A stretch of 64,000 bases of DNA, taken from Geodermatophilus obscurus DSM 43160 (GTDB lineage Bacteria; Actinomycetota; Actinomycetes; Mycobacteriales; Geodermatophilaceae). The notes beneath the pieces are model-generated. The model was not told the origin of the DNA and searched no databases. It worked only from the letters and a program-made list of their open reading frames with translations. A program made the position numbers and the translations under genes. Where the stretch lies: NCBI RefSeq assembly GCF_000025345.1, contig NC_013757.1, forward strand, positions 930,001-994,000, read 5' to 3'. Below are positions 33,624 to 42,351 of this stretch, one piece after another (positions within the stretch are counted from its first letter, which is position 1; each line of letters begins with the position of its first letter).

Positions 33624-34247
33624 TCAGGGCCCGCCAGGAGGGGGCCTGAGGCGGGCCAGCCCGTTGTAGGCGAGGTCCACCAGGTGGGCGGCGACCTGCT
33701 CCTTGCCGGGGGAGCGGCGCTCCAGCCACCACTGACCGACCAGGGCGACCATCCCGACCAGCGCCTGGCTGTACAGCTCGGCCAGCGCCGGGTCCTGGCC
33801 GCGGGCGCTGAACTGCGCGCCGAGGATGTGCTCGACCTTGCGGGCGACCTGGCCGATCAGGGACGCGTAGCCGTCGGGCGAGCCGCCCACCGGGGAGTCG
33901 CGGGTGAGCACCCGGAAGCCGTCGGTGTCCTCCTCGATGTAGTCCAGCAGCACGAGGGCGGCGCGCTCCAGCAGCTCGCGCGGCGAGCCGCCGGCGGCCA
34001 GCGCGGAGGTGAAGCGGTCGAGCAGCCGCTGCATCTCCCGGTCGACGACGACGGTGTAGAGACCCTCCTTGCCGCCGAAGTGCTCGTAGACCACCGGCTT
34101 GCTCACGTCGGCGCGGGCGGCGAGCTCCTCGATGGAGGTGCCGTCGTAGCCGCGCTGGGCGAACACCTCCCGGCCGACGTCGAGCAGCTGCTGGCGTCGC
34201 TGCGCACCGGTCATCCGCACCCGGGGCCGGCCCGCGCCGCCGGGCAC
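33624..34247 (-). CDS. TetR family transcriptional regulator
   Basis: 207 residues from the GTG at 34247. The DNA-binding domain is clear: TGAQRRQQLLDVGREVFAQRGYDGTSIEEL, then ARADVSKPVVYEHFGGKEGLYTVVV (recognition helix SKPVVYEHF). The ligand domain ends with LVDLAYNGLARL. It occupies the position of Rv1019 in the mycobacterial block. The desaturase just upstream on the same strand has two palindromes in its promoter and is a candidate target. The alternative start ATG 34214 would shorten the N terminus by 11 residues; sequence upstream of 34258 belongs to a repeat, so a longer start is unlikely. Confidence 0.88.
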   Translation of the reverse strand: MPGGAGRPRVRMTGAQRRQQLLDVGREVFAQRGYDGTSIEELAARADVSKPVVYEHFGGKEGLYTVVVDREMQRLLDRFTSALAAGGSPRELLERAALVLLDYIEEDTDGFRVLTRDSPVGGSPDGYASLIGQVARKVEHILGAQFSARGQDPALAELYSQALVGMVALVGQWWLERRSPGKEQVAAHLVDLAYNGLARLRPPPGGP

Positions 34248-34264
34248 GGTGCCCGTCGTCCCCC

Positions 34265-34319
34265 GGCCCCGTCCAGAGGATCGCCCTGAGCCTGCGAAGG
34301 GTGAGGGGGACGGGGTGTC
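34265..34319 (-). repeat. intergenic hairpin element, copy 5
   Basis: Inverted copy: GGCCCCGTCC (34265-34274) pairs with GGACGGGGT (34308-34316); on the minus strand the loop reads TCGCAGGCTC with inner stem CCCT/AGGG. It sits between the co-directional desaturase and TetR genes and may terminate or attenuate the message. Confidence 0.75.
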
Positions 34320-34321
34320 TC

Positions 34322-35311
34322 TCAGGACGCGGCCGTCGCCGCGGTACGGCGCTTGGCCGCCAGCCGGACCGGGTCGGGCCACTTGACGCCGTGCGCCCAG
34401 CCGAGCTTCTCGAACACCCAGATCACCCGCGCGCTGATGTCGATCTGCCCGCGCAGGACGCCGTGCCGGGCGCAGGTCGGGTCGGCGTGGTGCAGGTTGT
34501 GCCAGGACTCGCCGGCGCTGAGGATCGCCAGCGGCCAGAAGTTGGTCGCGCGGTCCCGCGAGACGAACGGCCGGTCACCGACGACGTGGCACACCGAGTT
34601 GATCGACCAGGTCACGTGGTGCAGCAGCGCGACGCGAACCAGGCCGGCCCAGAAGAACGCCGTCCAGGCGCCGGTCCAGCTCGCCGTGACCAGACCGCCG
34701 ATGACGGCCGGCAGCGCCAGGCTGAGGAAGGCCCACACGGTGAACAACCGGCTGGTGCGGCGCAGGCCGGTGTCCTTGAGCAGGTCGGGGGCGTAGCGCT
34801 CGGCGTTGGTCTGCCGGCGGTCGAACAGCCAGCCCAGGTGCGCGTGCCACATGCCCTTGAGCAGCGCGCGGGCGTCGGTGCCGTACCGCCAGGGGGAGTG
34901 CGGGTCGCCCTCGCGGTCGGAGAAGGCGTGGTGGCGGCGGTGGTCGGCCACCCACTGCACGACCGGTCCCTGGATGGCCATGCAGCCGACGACGGCCAGC
35001 GCGATCCGCAGCGGCCGGGCGGCCTTGAACGAGCCGTGGGTGAAGTACCGGTGGTAGCCGACGGTGATCCCCAGCAGGGTGAGGGAGTAGAAGCCCACGG
35101 CCAGTCCGACGTCGAGCCAGGACAGCCCCCAGCCCCAGACGGCGGGGACGACGGCGGCGAGGGCGAGGAACGGCACGACGACGAAGACGTAGAGCGTGAC
35201 CTGCTCCAGCACCCCCTTCTCCTTGCCAAAGGCGTTCGCCGGGAGCCCGGCATCGGGGGCGGCCGGCCGGAGGACCGGGGCGGTGGGCCGGGTGGGAGCG
35301 GGAGCGGACAA
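34322..35311 (-). CDS. acyl-CoA/fatty-acid delta-9-type desaturase
   Basis: 329 residues. Membrane di-iron desaturase: histidine boxes HRYFTH, HRRHH and NLHH in the expected order, with four hydrophobic helices in two pairs (about 40-85 and 180-225). Introduces a double bond into membrane acyl chains with O2 and an electron donor. Start is TTG at 35311, an uncommon codon, chosen because GGAGG lies 5 bases before it and the protein start is otherwise missing. Two adjacent palindromes occur upstream (35359-35386). The neighbouring TetR regulator may control it. Confidence 0.9.
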   Translation of the reverse strand: MSAPAPTRPTAPVLRPAAPDAGLPANAFGKEKGVLEQVTLYVFVVVPFLALAAVVPAVWGWGLSWLDVGLAVGFYSLTLLGITVGYHRYFTHGSFKAARPLRIALAVVGCMAIQGPVVQWVADHRRHHAFSDREGDPHSPWRYGTDARALLKGMWHAHLGWLFDRRQTNAERYAPDLLKDTGLRRTSRLFTVWAFLSLALPAVIGGLVTASWTGAWTAFFWAGLVRVALLHHVTWSINSVCHVVGDRPFVSRDRATNFWPLAILSAGESWHNLHHADPTCARHGVLRGQIDISARVIWVFEKLGWAHGVKWPDPVRLAAKRRTAATAAS

Positions 35312-35358
35312 GCGGCCTCCAGGTCGCGTCGTGCGGTCCGGCGAGGCCGCCGTACCTG

Positions 35359-35386
35359 TACGGAACCGTAAGCTACGTCACCGTAG
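35359..35386 (-). promoter_or_regulatory. two adjacent palindromes, candidate TetR operators of the desaturase
   Basis: TACGGAACCGTA (35359-35370) and CTACGTCACCGTAG (35373-35386) are both inverted repeats, share the ACGG/CCGT core and lie 47-75 bases upstream of the TTG start. Tandem palindromes of this size are typical TetR-family sites. Confidence 0.5.
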
Positions 35387-35442
35387 GGAGCCCCGCCCGT
35401 CGGGACAGGGTGCGGGACGCCGTGGCCCCCAGGGCGGACGCC

Positions 35443-35448
35443 TAGGCT
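35443..35448 (+). promoter_or_regulatory. -10 element TAGGCT of tRNA-Gln and perhaps glmU
   Basis: TAGGCT lies 38 bases before the tRNA 5' end. With only 31 bases between the tRNA and glmU and no other promoter visible, both may share this start. Confidence 0.45.
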
Positions 35449-35486
35449 CTCGGGGGACGCCAGACCGGCGTCCGCGCGACCCGCAG

Positions 35487-35559
35487 TGGGGGATGGGGTA
35501 ATCGGCAGCCCGCCGGCCTTTGGAGCCGGGAAGTCTCGGTTCGAGTCCGAGTCCCCCAG
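35487..35559 (+). tRNA. tRNA-Gln (anticodon TTG)
   Basis: 73-nt cloverleaf. Acceptor TGGGGGA/TCCCCCA, with the U1-A72 pair typical of glutamine tRNAs. Anticodon stem CCGGC/GCCGG around CTTTGGA gives TTG. T arm CTCGG/CCGAG with TTCGAGT. Discriminator G. The sequence continues with CA, so only part of CCA is present. Confidence 0.95.
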
Positions 35560-35590
35560 CAACGACAGACGTCCGAGGCCGAGGAGATCC

Positions 35591-37087
35591 GTGACCGAAC
35601 CGCTGCAGCCGGGTGCCGTTCCCGAGGGCGGCATCGCCGCCGTCGTCGTCCTCGCCGCCGGCCAGGGCACCCGCATGAGGTCCGCGCTGCCCAAGGTGCT
35701 GCACCCCCTCGGTGGGCGCAGCATGCTCGGCCACGTGCTGGCCGCGACCGCGCCGCTGGCCGCCCGGCACACCCTCGTGGTGGTCGGCGCGGGCCGGGAG
35801 GCCGTCGAGGAGCACCTGGCGCAGGTCGCCCCCGGCGCGCGGCCGGTGCTGCAGGAGGAGCAGCGCGGGTCCGGGCACGCCGCGGCTGTCGCGCTGGCCG
35901 CCGTCCCCGACCTCGAGGGGCCGGTCCTGCTGGTCAACGGCGACGCCCCGCTGCTGCGCCCGGAGACGGTGACGGCGCTGGTCGAGGCCCACCGCGCCGC
36001 GGGCGCCGTGCTCACCGTGCTCACCGCCGAGGTCGACGACCCGACCGGCCTGGGCCGGATCGTGCGGGTCGGCGACGGCGCGGTGCAGGCCATCGTCGAG
36101 CAGCGCGACGCCACCCCCGAGCAGCGCGCCATCCGCGAGGTCAACGCCGGCGTCTACGTCGGCGAGGCCGGCGCGCTGCGCCGGGCGCTGGGCTCGCTGC
36201 GCGAGGACAACGACCAGGGCGAGCAGTACCTCACCGACGTCCTCGGGCTGCTCGTCGCCGAGGGTGCCCCGGTCGCCGGCGTCCCCGCCGAGGACCCCGT
36301 CGACGTGCTCGGCTGCAACGACCGCCGGGAGCTCGCCGCCCGGCGCCGCGTCCTCAACGACCGCGTCCTCGACGAGCTGATGCGCTCCGGCGTCACCGTC
36401 GTCGACCCGGCCACCACCTGGGTCGACGTCACCGTCACCGTCGCGCCCGACGCGCTGCTCGAGCCCGGCGTCCACCTCCGGGGGACGACGTCGGTCGCCC
36501 CCGGCGCCGTCGTGGGGCCGGACACCACGCTCGTCGACACCACCGTCGAGGAGGGGGCGAGCGTGGTGCGCTCGCACGTCCTCGGCGCGGTCGTCGGCCC
36601 CCGCGCGGACGTCGGACCGTTCAGCTACCTGCGTCCGGGCTCGCGGCTGTCCGCCGGGACCAAGGTCGGGGCCTTCGTCGAGACCAAGAACGTGCAGCTC
36701 GGCGAGGGCTCCAAGGTGCCGCACCTGTCCTACGTCGGGGACGCCACCATCGGCCGCAGCTCGAACATCGGGGCGGCGACGGTGTTCGTGAACTACGACG
36801 GCGTCGAGAAGCACCACACCGAGGTCGGGGACCACGTCCGCATCGGTTCGGACACCATGCTCGTGGCGCCGGTCACCGTCGGGGACGGCGCCTACACCGC
36901 GGCCGGCTCGGTGATCACCACCGACGTCCCCCCGGGGGCGATGGGCGTCGCGCGGGCGCGTCAGCGCAATGTGGCAGGCTGGGTGAAGCGGCGCCGTCCC
37001 GGGACGGCTGCCGCGCAGGCCGCCGAGGCGGCTGGGGATGCAGGGGCCGAGGCGGCGGTCGACACTCGCGCGGAGGCGTCCGAGTAG
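35591..37087 (+). CDS. glmU: bifunctional N-acetylglucosamine-1-P uridylyltransferase/glucosamine-1-P acetyltransferase
   Basis: 498 residues. Makes UDP-GlcNAc for peptidoglycan. N-terminal pyrophosphorylase domain: VVLAAGQGTRMRSALPKVLHPLGG and VNGDAPLL (metal aspartate). C-terminal left-handed beta helix (about 255-450) with hexapeptide repeats, SNIGAATVFVNYDG and KVGAFVETKN, the acetyltransferase site. The tail after residue 455 is Ala/Glu-rich. GTG start with GAGGAGA 5 bases before it. Followed by prs, as in mycobacteria. Confidence 0.97.
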   Translation: MTEPLQPGAVPEGGIAAVVVLAAGQGTRMRSALPKVLHPLGGRSMLGHVLAATAPLAARHTLVVVGAGREAVEEHLAQVAPGARPVLQEEQRGSGHAAAVALAAVPDLEGPVLLVNGDAPLLRPETVTALVEAHRAAGAVLTVLTAEVDDPTGLGRIVRVGDGAVQAIVEQRDATPEQRAIREVNAGVYVGEAGALRRALGSLREDNDQGEQYLTDVLGLLVAEGAPVAGVPAEDPVDVLGCNDRRELAARRRVLNDRVLDELMRSGVTVVDPATTWVDVTVTVAPDALLEPGVHLRGTTSVAPGAVVGPDTTLVDTTVEEGASVVRSHVLGAVVGPRADVGPFSYLRPGSRLSAGTKVGAFVETKNVQLGEGSKVPHLSYVGDATIGRSSNIGAATVFVNYDGVEKHHTEVGDHVRIGSDTMLVAPVTVGDGAYTAAGSVITTDVPPGAMGVARARQRNVAGWVKRRRPGTAAAQAAEAAGDAGAEAAVDTRAEASE

Positions 37088-37135
37088 GGCCCGCCGGCCG
37101 CCCGACCGACGCGACGAGCAGGGGTGGACGAGCCG

Positions 37136-38116
37136 ATGAGCGCGATCCGGCAGGCGACCAGCAAGAGCCTGATGCTCTTCTCCGGCCGGGCCCACCCCGA
37201 GCTGGCCGACGAGATCGCCGGGCACCTCGGCGTGACGCCGACGCCCACCGCGTCCTACGAGTTCGCCAACGGCGAGCTCTTCGTCCGCTTCGAGGAGTCC
37301 GTCCGCGGCTGCGACGCGTTCATCGTGCAGAGCCACACCGCGCCGATCAACACCTGGCTCATGGAGCAGCTGCTCATGGTCGACGCCGCCAAGCGCGCGT
37401 CGGCCAAGCGGATCACCGTCGTCGCCCCGTTCTTCCCCTACGCCCGGCAGGACAAGAAGCACCGCGGCCGCGAGCCCATCTCCGCCCGCCTGGTCGCCGA
37501 CATGTTCAAGACCGCCGGCGCCGACCGGCTGATGACCGTCGACCTGCACACCGCGCAGATCCAGGGCTTCTTCGACGGCCCGGTCGACCACCTCTTCGCC
37601 CTCGACCTGCTGGTCGAGCACGTCAAGGAGCGCTGGGGCGACCGCGAGATCACCGTGGTGTCCCCGGACTCCGGGCGGGTGCGCGTCTCCGAGCGGTGGA
37701 GCGACAAGCTCGGCGGTGTCCCGCTGGCCTTCATCCACAAGACCCGCGACCCGATGAAGCCCAACGAGGTGGTCGCCAACCGCGTCGTCGGCGAGGTGGA
37801 GGGCCGGGTCTGCATCCTGGTCGACGACATGATCGACACCGGCGGCACCATCGTGAAGGCCGCGGAGACCCTGTTCGACGCCGGTGCCGCCGACGTCATC
37901 GTCTGCGCCACCCACGGCGTCCTCTCCGGCCCGGCGGTCGACCGGCTGAAGAACAGCCGCGTCAGCGAGGTCATCGTGACCAACACGCTGCCCATCGAGC
38001 CGGCCCGCCAATTCGACAAGCTCACCGTGCTCTCCATCGCCCCGCTGCTCGCCCGGGCGATCAAGGAGGTCTTCGAGGACGGCTCGGTGACGAGCCTCTT
38101 CGGCGGCGCGAGCTAG
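37136..38116 (+). CDS. prs: ribose-phosphate pyrophosphokinase
   Basis: 326 residues, exactly the usual actinobacterial length. Makes PRPP from ribose-5-phosphate and ATP. Motifs: FANGELFVRFEESVRG, VVAPFFPYARQDKKHRGREPISARLVADM (flexible catalytic loop region), DLHTAQIQGFFDGPVDHL and the PRPP loop VDDMIDTGGTIVKAA. ATG 37136 is preferred over GTG 37124 because GGGGTGG lies 8 bases before it. Confidence 0.97.
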   Translation: MSAIRQATSKSLMLFSGRAHPELADEIAGHLGVTPTPTASYEFANGELFVRFEESVRGCDAFIVQSHTAPINTWLMEQLLMVDAAKRASAKRITVVAPFFPYARQDKKHRGREPISARLVADMFKTAGADRLMTVDLHTAQIQGFFDGPVDHLFALDLLVEHVKERWGDREITVVSPDSGRVRVSERWSDKLGGVPLAFIHKTRDPMKPNEVVANRVVGEVEGRVCILVDDMIDTGGTIVKAAETLFDAGAADVIVCATHGVLSGPAVDRLKNSRVSEVIVTNTLPIEPARQFDKLTVLSIAPLLARAIKEVFEDGSVTSLFGGAS

Positions 38117-38146
38117 GAGGAGGAGCCCGTCCGCCGGCCGACTGAC

Positions 38147-38202
38147 GGCCCCTCCGCAGGGTGCCGCCGCGGGCTTGCGAAGGGTGGGGGCGGAGGGTCC
38201 TT
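38147..38202 (-). repeat. intergenic hairpin element, copy 6
   Basis: GGCCCCTCCGC (38147-38157) pairs with GCGGAGGGTCC near the other end. The stem sequence differs from other copies but still pairs. The loop on the minus strand is TCGCAAGCCC; the inner stem is degenerate. It lies between the convergent prs and UDP-glucose dehydrogenase genes. Confidence 0.65.
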
Positions 38203-38204
38203 CC

Positions 38205-39524
38205 TCAGCCGGCGCGGCGACCGAGGGCTCGGTAGGTCCACCCCGCGGCGGTCCAGGCCTCGCGGTCCAGGGCGTTGCGGCCGTCGAGCACCCGCTTGCC
38301 GGCCACGATCTGCCCGAAGGCGACCGGGTCCAGCTGGCGGTACTGGCGCCACTCGGTGAGCACCAGGACGGCGTCGGCGCCTGCCGCGGCTTGCTCGGCG
38401 GTGGGCGCGTAATCAAGCTGGGGCCACTGGCGGCGGGCGTTGTCGACCGCGGCCGGATCGGTGACGCACACCACCGCGCCCTGCAGCTGCAGCTGGGCGG
38501 CGACGTTGAGCGCCGGGGAGTCGCGGATGTCGTCGGAGTCGGGCTTGAAGGCTGCCCCCAGCACCGCGATGTGCTTGCCGAGCAGCGACCCGTCGCAGAC
38601 CTCGCGGGCCAGCTCCACCATCCGGATCCGGCGGCGCATGTTGATGTTGTCGACCTCGCGCAGGAACGTCAGCGCCTGATCGGCACCCAGCTCCCCGACG
38701 CGGGCCATGAACGCCCGGATGTCCTTGGGCAGGCAGCCGCCGCCGAAGCCGAGTCCGGCGTTGAGGAACTTCCGGCCGATCCGGTCGTCGTAGCCGATCG
38801 CGTCGGCCAGCAGCTTGACGTCGGCGCCGGTGGCCTCGCACAGCTCGGCCATCGCGTTGATGAAGCTGATCTTCGTGGCCAGGAAGGAGTTGGCCGCGGT
38901 CTTCACCATCTCCGCGGTGGCGTAGTCGGTGACCACCTTGGGAGTCTGGCGGGTCACGATCTCGGCGTAGACCTCGTCGAGCATCCGCTCCGCGGTCTCG
39001 CGGTCCTGGTCGGCGGGCAGGCCGTAGACGAGGCGGTTGGGGTGCAGGGTGTCCTGGACGGCGAACCCCTCGCGCAGGAACTTCGGGTTCCACGCCAGCA
39101 TGGCCCCCGGCACCTTGTGCGCCACCAGCTCGGCGAGGCGGGCCGCGGTGCCGACCGGCACCGTGGACTTGCCCACGACCAGCTCACCGGGCGCCAGCAC
39201 GCCCAGCAGCGACTCCACCGCGGCCTGTACGTAGCGCAGATCGGCGGCGTACTCCCCGCGCTTCTGCGGCGTGCCCACGCACACGAAGTGCACTGCCGCG
39301 CCGGCGGCGTCGGCGACGTCGGTGCTGAACCGCAGCCGGCCGGTGGCCAGCGTGCGGGCCAGCAGGTCTTCGAAACCCGGCTCGAAGAACGGTGCCCGGG
39401 CCTCGTTCAGCGCCGCGACCTTGCGCTCGTCGACGTCGATCCCGACCACCTCGTGACCCAGCTCGGCCATCGACGCCGCGTGCACCGCGCCCAGGTAACC
39501 ACAACCCACGACCGAGACCCGCAT
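38205..39524 (-). CDS. ugd: UDP-glucose 6-dehydrogenase
   Basis: 439 residues. Oxidises UDP-glucose to UDP-glucuronate with two NAD+. Rossmann start MRVSVVGCGYLGAVHAASMAELGHEVVGID (G-x-G-x-x-G, acidic D), VCVGTPQKRGEYAADLRYV, the central AEMVKTAANSFLATKISFINAMAEL (catalytic Lys) and GLGFGGGCLPKDIRAF, holding the catalytic cysteine in G-G-C-L-P-K-D. The C-terminal NAD-like domain has LGAAFKPDSDDIRDSPAL. It would use GalU product for glucuronate-containing polysaccharide. It interrupts the mycobacterial prs-rplY order. ATG 39524. Confidence 0.95.
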   Translation of the reverse strand: MRVSVVGCGYLGAVHAASMAELGHEVVGIDVDERKVAALNEARAPFFEPGFEDLLARTLATGRLRFSTDVADAAGAAVHFVCVGTPQKRGEYAADLRYVQAAVESLLGVLAPGELVVGKSTVPVGTAARLAELVAHKVPGAMLAWNPKFLREGFAVQDTLHPNRLVYGLPADQDRETAERMLDEVYAEIVTRQTPKVVTDYATAEMVKTAANSFLATKISFINAMAELCEATGADVKLLADAIGYDDRIGRKFLNAGLGFGGGCLPKDIRAFMARVGELGADQALTFLREVDNINMRRRIRMVELAREVCDGSLLGKHIAVLGAAFKPDSDDIRDSPALNVAAQLQLQGAVVCVTDPAAVDNARRQWPQLDYAPTAEQAAAGADAVLVLTEWRQYRQLDPVAFGQIVAGKRVLDGRNALDREAWTAAGWTYRALGRRAG

Positions 39525-39652
39525 GCCGTCCCCCGACTCCTCGACCGGCACGGTGGTCCCCGGCCGCTCGTCGGACGGTAGGTGCCGCCGCGACCGCCCA
39601 GCCAGGTGGTCCGCCTCCAAGGGGTGATCCCCGGGTCGCCGCGGCGGCTGAC

Positions 39653-39690
39653 GTACAGTGGGACCGTTGCCCGGCGAGGGAGACGGTCCC
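39653..39690 (+). promoter_or_regulatory. hairpin in the rplY leader region
   Basis: GGGACCGT (39660-39667) pairs with ACGGTCCC (39683-39690); GTAC sequences flank both arms. A TACAGT (39654-39659) overlapping the left flank could instead be a -10 element. The hairpin lies 115-145 bases before the rplY start. Which role applies cannot be decided by eye. Confidence 0.3.
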
Positions 39691-39804
39691 GTCCGTACTC
39701 CGTGATCGACGTGCCACGCTCCTGGGGGTAGAGCCCCTCGACGGGCGTGCCGCGCCGTGCGCTGGCCACCGACCCGGATCCACCTCCCCGAGGAGCACAC
39801 CACC

Positions 39805-40509
39805 GTGGCTGACTTCCGCCTCGTCGCCGAGGCCCGCACCGAGTTCGGCAAGGGCAGCGCCCGCCGCACCCGCCGGGCCGGCCGCATCCCCGCCGTCCTC
39901 TACGGGCACGGCCAGGACGTCGTGCACCTGTCCCTGCCGGCGCGCGAGTTCGCCGCGGCGCTGCGCAACGGCGGCAGCAACGCCCTGATCACCGTCGTCC
40001 TCGACGGCGAGGAGCAGCTGGCGCTCACCAAGGCCGTCCAGCGCGACCCGCTGACCCGTGTCCACGAGCACGTCGACCTGCTCCTGGTGCGCCGCGGCGA
40101 GCGGACCACCGTCGACGTGCCGATCGTCGTCGTGGGCGAGCCGGGCATCGACGCCATCCCGAACCACCAGCTGAACACCGTCTCGATCGAGGCGGACGCC
40201 ACCAACCTGCCCGACACCATCGAGGTCGACGTGACCGGCCGGACCGCCGGTCAGAACATCACCGCCGGTGACATCGTGCTGCCGCGGGGCTCGACGCTGA
40301 TCACCGACCCCGAGGCCCTGGTAATCGGCTTCCTGGGTGCCCCGACCGCCGAGGCCCTCGAGGCCGAGCTCGCCGAGGCCGAGGCCGAGGCCGGCATCGA
40401 GCGCGAGGAGTCCGCGCCGGCCGAGGAGGGTGTCGGCCAGGGCGACGTCGTCGGCGAGCCCGTGGACCAGGGCAGCGGGGAGTCGATGGACTCGGCCGAG
40501 AAGGGCTGA
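39805..40509 (+). CDS. rplY: 50S ribosomal protein L25/general stress protein Ctc
   Basis: 234 residues. The N-terminal L25 domain (about 1-95, [30 protein letters not shown]) binds 5S rRNA. The TL5/CTC-type C-terminal beta domain follows (about 96-185, [34 protein letters not shown]). The last 45 residues are Ala/Glu-rich and acidic. GTG start with GAGGAG 9 bases upstream. Followed by pth with a strong hairpin between. Confidence 0.95.
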   Translation: MADFRLVAEARTEFGKGSARRTRRAGRIPAVLYGHGQDVVHLSLPAREFAAALRNGGSNALITVVLDGEEQLALTKAVQRDPLTRVHEHVDLLLVRRGERTTVDVPIVVVGEPGIDAIPNHQLNTVSIEADATNLPDTIEVDVTGRTAGQNITAGDIVLPRGSTLITDPEALVIGFLGAPTAEALEAELAEAEAEAGIEREESAPAEEGVGQGDVVGEPVDQGSGESMDSAEKG

Positions 40510-40534
40510 GGTCCCCGCTGACCGAGAACACCAC

Positions 40535-40569
40535 CCGCAGGGGCGCCGGCGATGCCGGCGCCCCTGCGG
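40535..40569 (+). terminator. 16-bp perfect hairpin between rplY and pth
   Basis: CCGCAGGGGCGCCGGC (40535-40550) pairs completely with 40554-40569 around the three bases GAT. It ends only two bases before the annotated pth GTG. It could terminate rplY transcripts or, if read through, bury the pth initiation region. Confidence 0.65.
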
Positions 40570-40571
40570 CC

Positions 40572-41159
40572 GTGTCCGAGGGTCCCTTCCTCGTCGTCGG
40601 GCTGGGCAACCCCGGCCCGTCCTACGCCGGCAACCGGCACAACGTCGGCGCGATGGTGCTCGACGAGCTGGCCGCCCGCGCCGGGGTGAAGCTCTCCCCG
40701 GGCAAGGGCAAGCGGGCACGGACGCTGATCGGTGAGGGCCGCCTGGCCGGCCGCCGCGTCGTGCTGGCCCGCCCCACGAGCTACATGAACGAGTCCGGCG
40801 GCCCGGTGCGCGGCCTGCTCGACTACCACTCCATCCCGCCCACGGACCTCGTCGTGCTGCACGACGAGCTCGACATCCCCTTCGCCGGCGTGCGGCTGAA
40901 GCGCGGCGGCGGCGAGGGCGGGCACAACGGGCTGCGGTCGATCACCCGGTCCACCGGGACCAAGGACTACCTCCGGGTGCGCGTCGGCATCGGCCGCCCG
41001 CCCGGCCGGCAGGACCCCGCGGACTTCGTCCTCAAGGACTTCTCGGCCACCGAGCGCAAGGAACTGGACCTGCTCGTCGCCGAGGCCGCCGACGCCACCG
41101 AGGAGCTCCTGGCGCTGGGCCTCGAGGCCGCACAGAACGTCGTCCACCCGCGCACCTGA
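40572..41159 (+). CDS. pth: peptidyl-tRNA hydrolase
   Basis: 195 residues. Releases peptides from prematurely dropped peptidyl-tRNA. Motifs: [28 protein letters not shown] (catalytic His in R-H-N-V-G), [43 protein letters not shown] (Asp, G-G-x-x-G-H-N-G). GTG 40572 lacks a ribosome binding site and directly follows a 16-bp hairpin. An in-frame CTG at 40518 preceded by GAGG, adding 18 residues, is a possible non-standard start. Confidence 0.93.
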   Translation: MSEGPFLVVGLGNPGPSYAGNRHNVGAMVLDELAARAGVKLSPGKGKRARTLIGEGRLAGRRVVLARPTSYMNESGGPVRGLLDYHSIPPTDLVVLHDELDIPFAGVRLKRGGGEGGHNGLRSITRSTGTKDYLRVRVGIGRPPGRQDPADFVLKDFSATERKELDLLVAEAADATEELLALGLEAAQNVVHPRT

Positions 41160-41208
41160 CCCCGCCACGGGTGGGCGAGTCGTCGTGCCATCTCCAGGGT
41201 CTGCACTC

Positions 41209-42118
41209 TCATGGGTCCAGGCCTTCTCCTTCACTAGCCCCCGATGGGACGTAAGACCAAGCGCGTACGTAGTCGATCTGGACGTTTCCTGACGTCCCAG
41301 GGGCAGGTCGCCAGGACGCCTCCGTCTGCAGCGACCAGAACATCGGGACACTCGGGATGGCGTGGGGGTCCGTTGTCCGGTATGTGGCACCGTCCAACGA
41401 GAAGGTCAAGGACTGGGGGCGCCACTCGATGACCGCTGTGTGCCAGGTGTCGAAAGGCTGTCCGGTATCGACGACGAATGCGTTGACATCGGGTTTCCTA
41501 TCTCGTGCGAGAAGCCCTCAATCGTCTGCCCTTGATGCAGCCACACTTCCGGGAAATTGAGCTCGCCGTTGGTCCAGTTGTCATCGTGAGGCCACAGAAG
41601 CCAGGCGATCTTGTATCCAGGAACTTCATCCGCCCTGAAGCGCACCTCGTAGCGTCCGTAGGTCTGGACGTGCGGTGGGGGGGGGTGATGGACACCACCG
41701 CCGCAGGACCGGATGAGGGTGCTCTCAAGTGCTGTGTGAGGATGCCGTCCCGCACCGATACAACGCGGTCGCTGTCATAGACACCGAAGCCACGGGTGTC
41801 GAAGAAGCTGTCGTAGGAGGCCCAATTCGGATACAAGTCGGCGAAGTGGCCCAACTCGGCCGTTACATCGAAGTGCTCATCGACCAGTAAAGCCCACTCA
41901 CTTTGGTGAGCGGGGCCGGCTTCGGTTCCTGCGGAGGAGGGTGCGCCCCCTTCCAGGGACGCCGCGGGTGGCCCAGCCTCCGGGCTGCGTGCTACCCCGT
42001 AGCCGTCCAAGCCGTTGAGAGCACATCCCGCAATGCCGAGGGTTGTGGCGACGGCCGTGATGACCACTGAACCCCGCATACCCGTGCGTCGCCTTGTTGG
42101 GCCCTCTCTCCGTGTCAT
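41209..42118 (-). pseudogene. GH16-like secreted glycoside hydrolase lipoprotein, two frameshifts
   Basis: Three minus-strand frames join into one protein. It starts at ATG 42118 with a lipoprotein signal (ATTLGIAGCALNG; I-A-G-C lipobox), then VDEHFD and FDTRGFGVYD. At the nine-base C run (41677-41685 on the other strand) the frame changes to YEVRFRADEVPGYKIAWLLWP and WTNGELNFPE, the catalytic E-x-N/D-x-x-E site of GH16. Near 41490 a second shift leads to NAFVVDTGQPFDTWHTAVIEW, SLTFSLDGATYR and IDYVRAWSY. Base composition is visibly less GC-rich than neighbours, suggesting recent acquisition. Either a dead gene or sequencing error at the first site; two errors are less likely. Confidence 0.7.
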
Positions 42119-42351
42119 AAGCACGTTGACTTCTTCGGACTTGTCACGGTCGGAGCTCAAGTCCACCTGACGGGCCTCACTCGAAGTGATCTGCTCCAGG
42201 CCAGCCCCGCCGAAGTCATGGGCCTGTGGATTGCGCCCACGGACGCCGATCCGAACCCGGCGGGGTCGCTGCTCCGGGACTAACCTGGAGGTCCGGCCCC
42301 CCGCGCACCCGGCGCGCCGTGCGTGGCCCCCCGACCCCAGGAGACCTCTTC

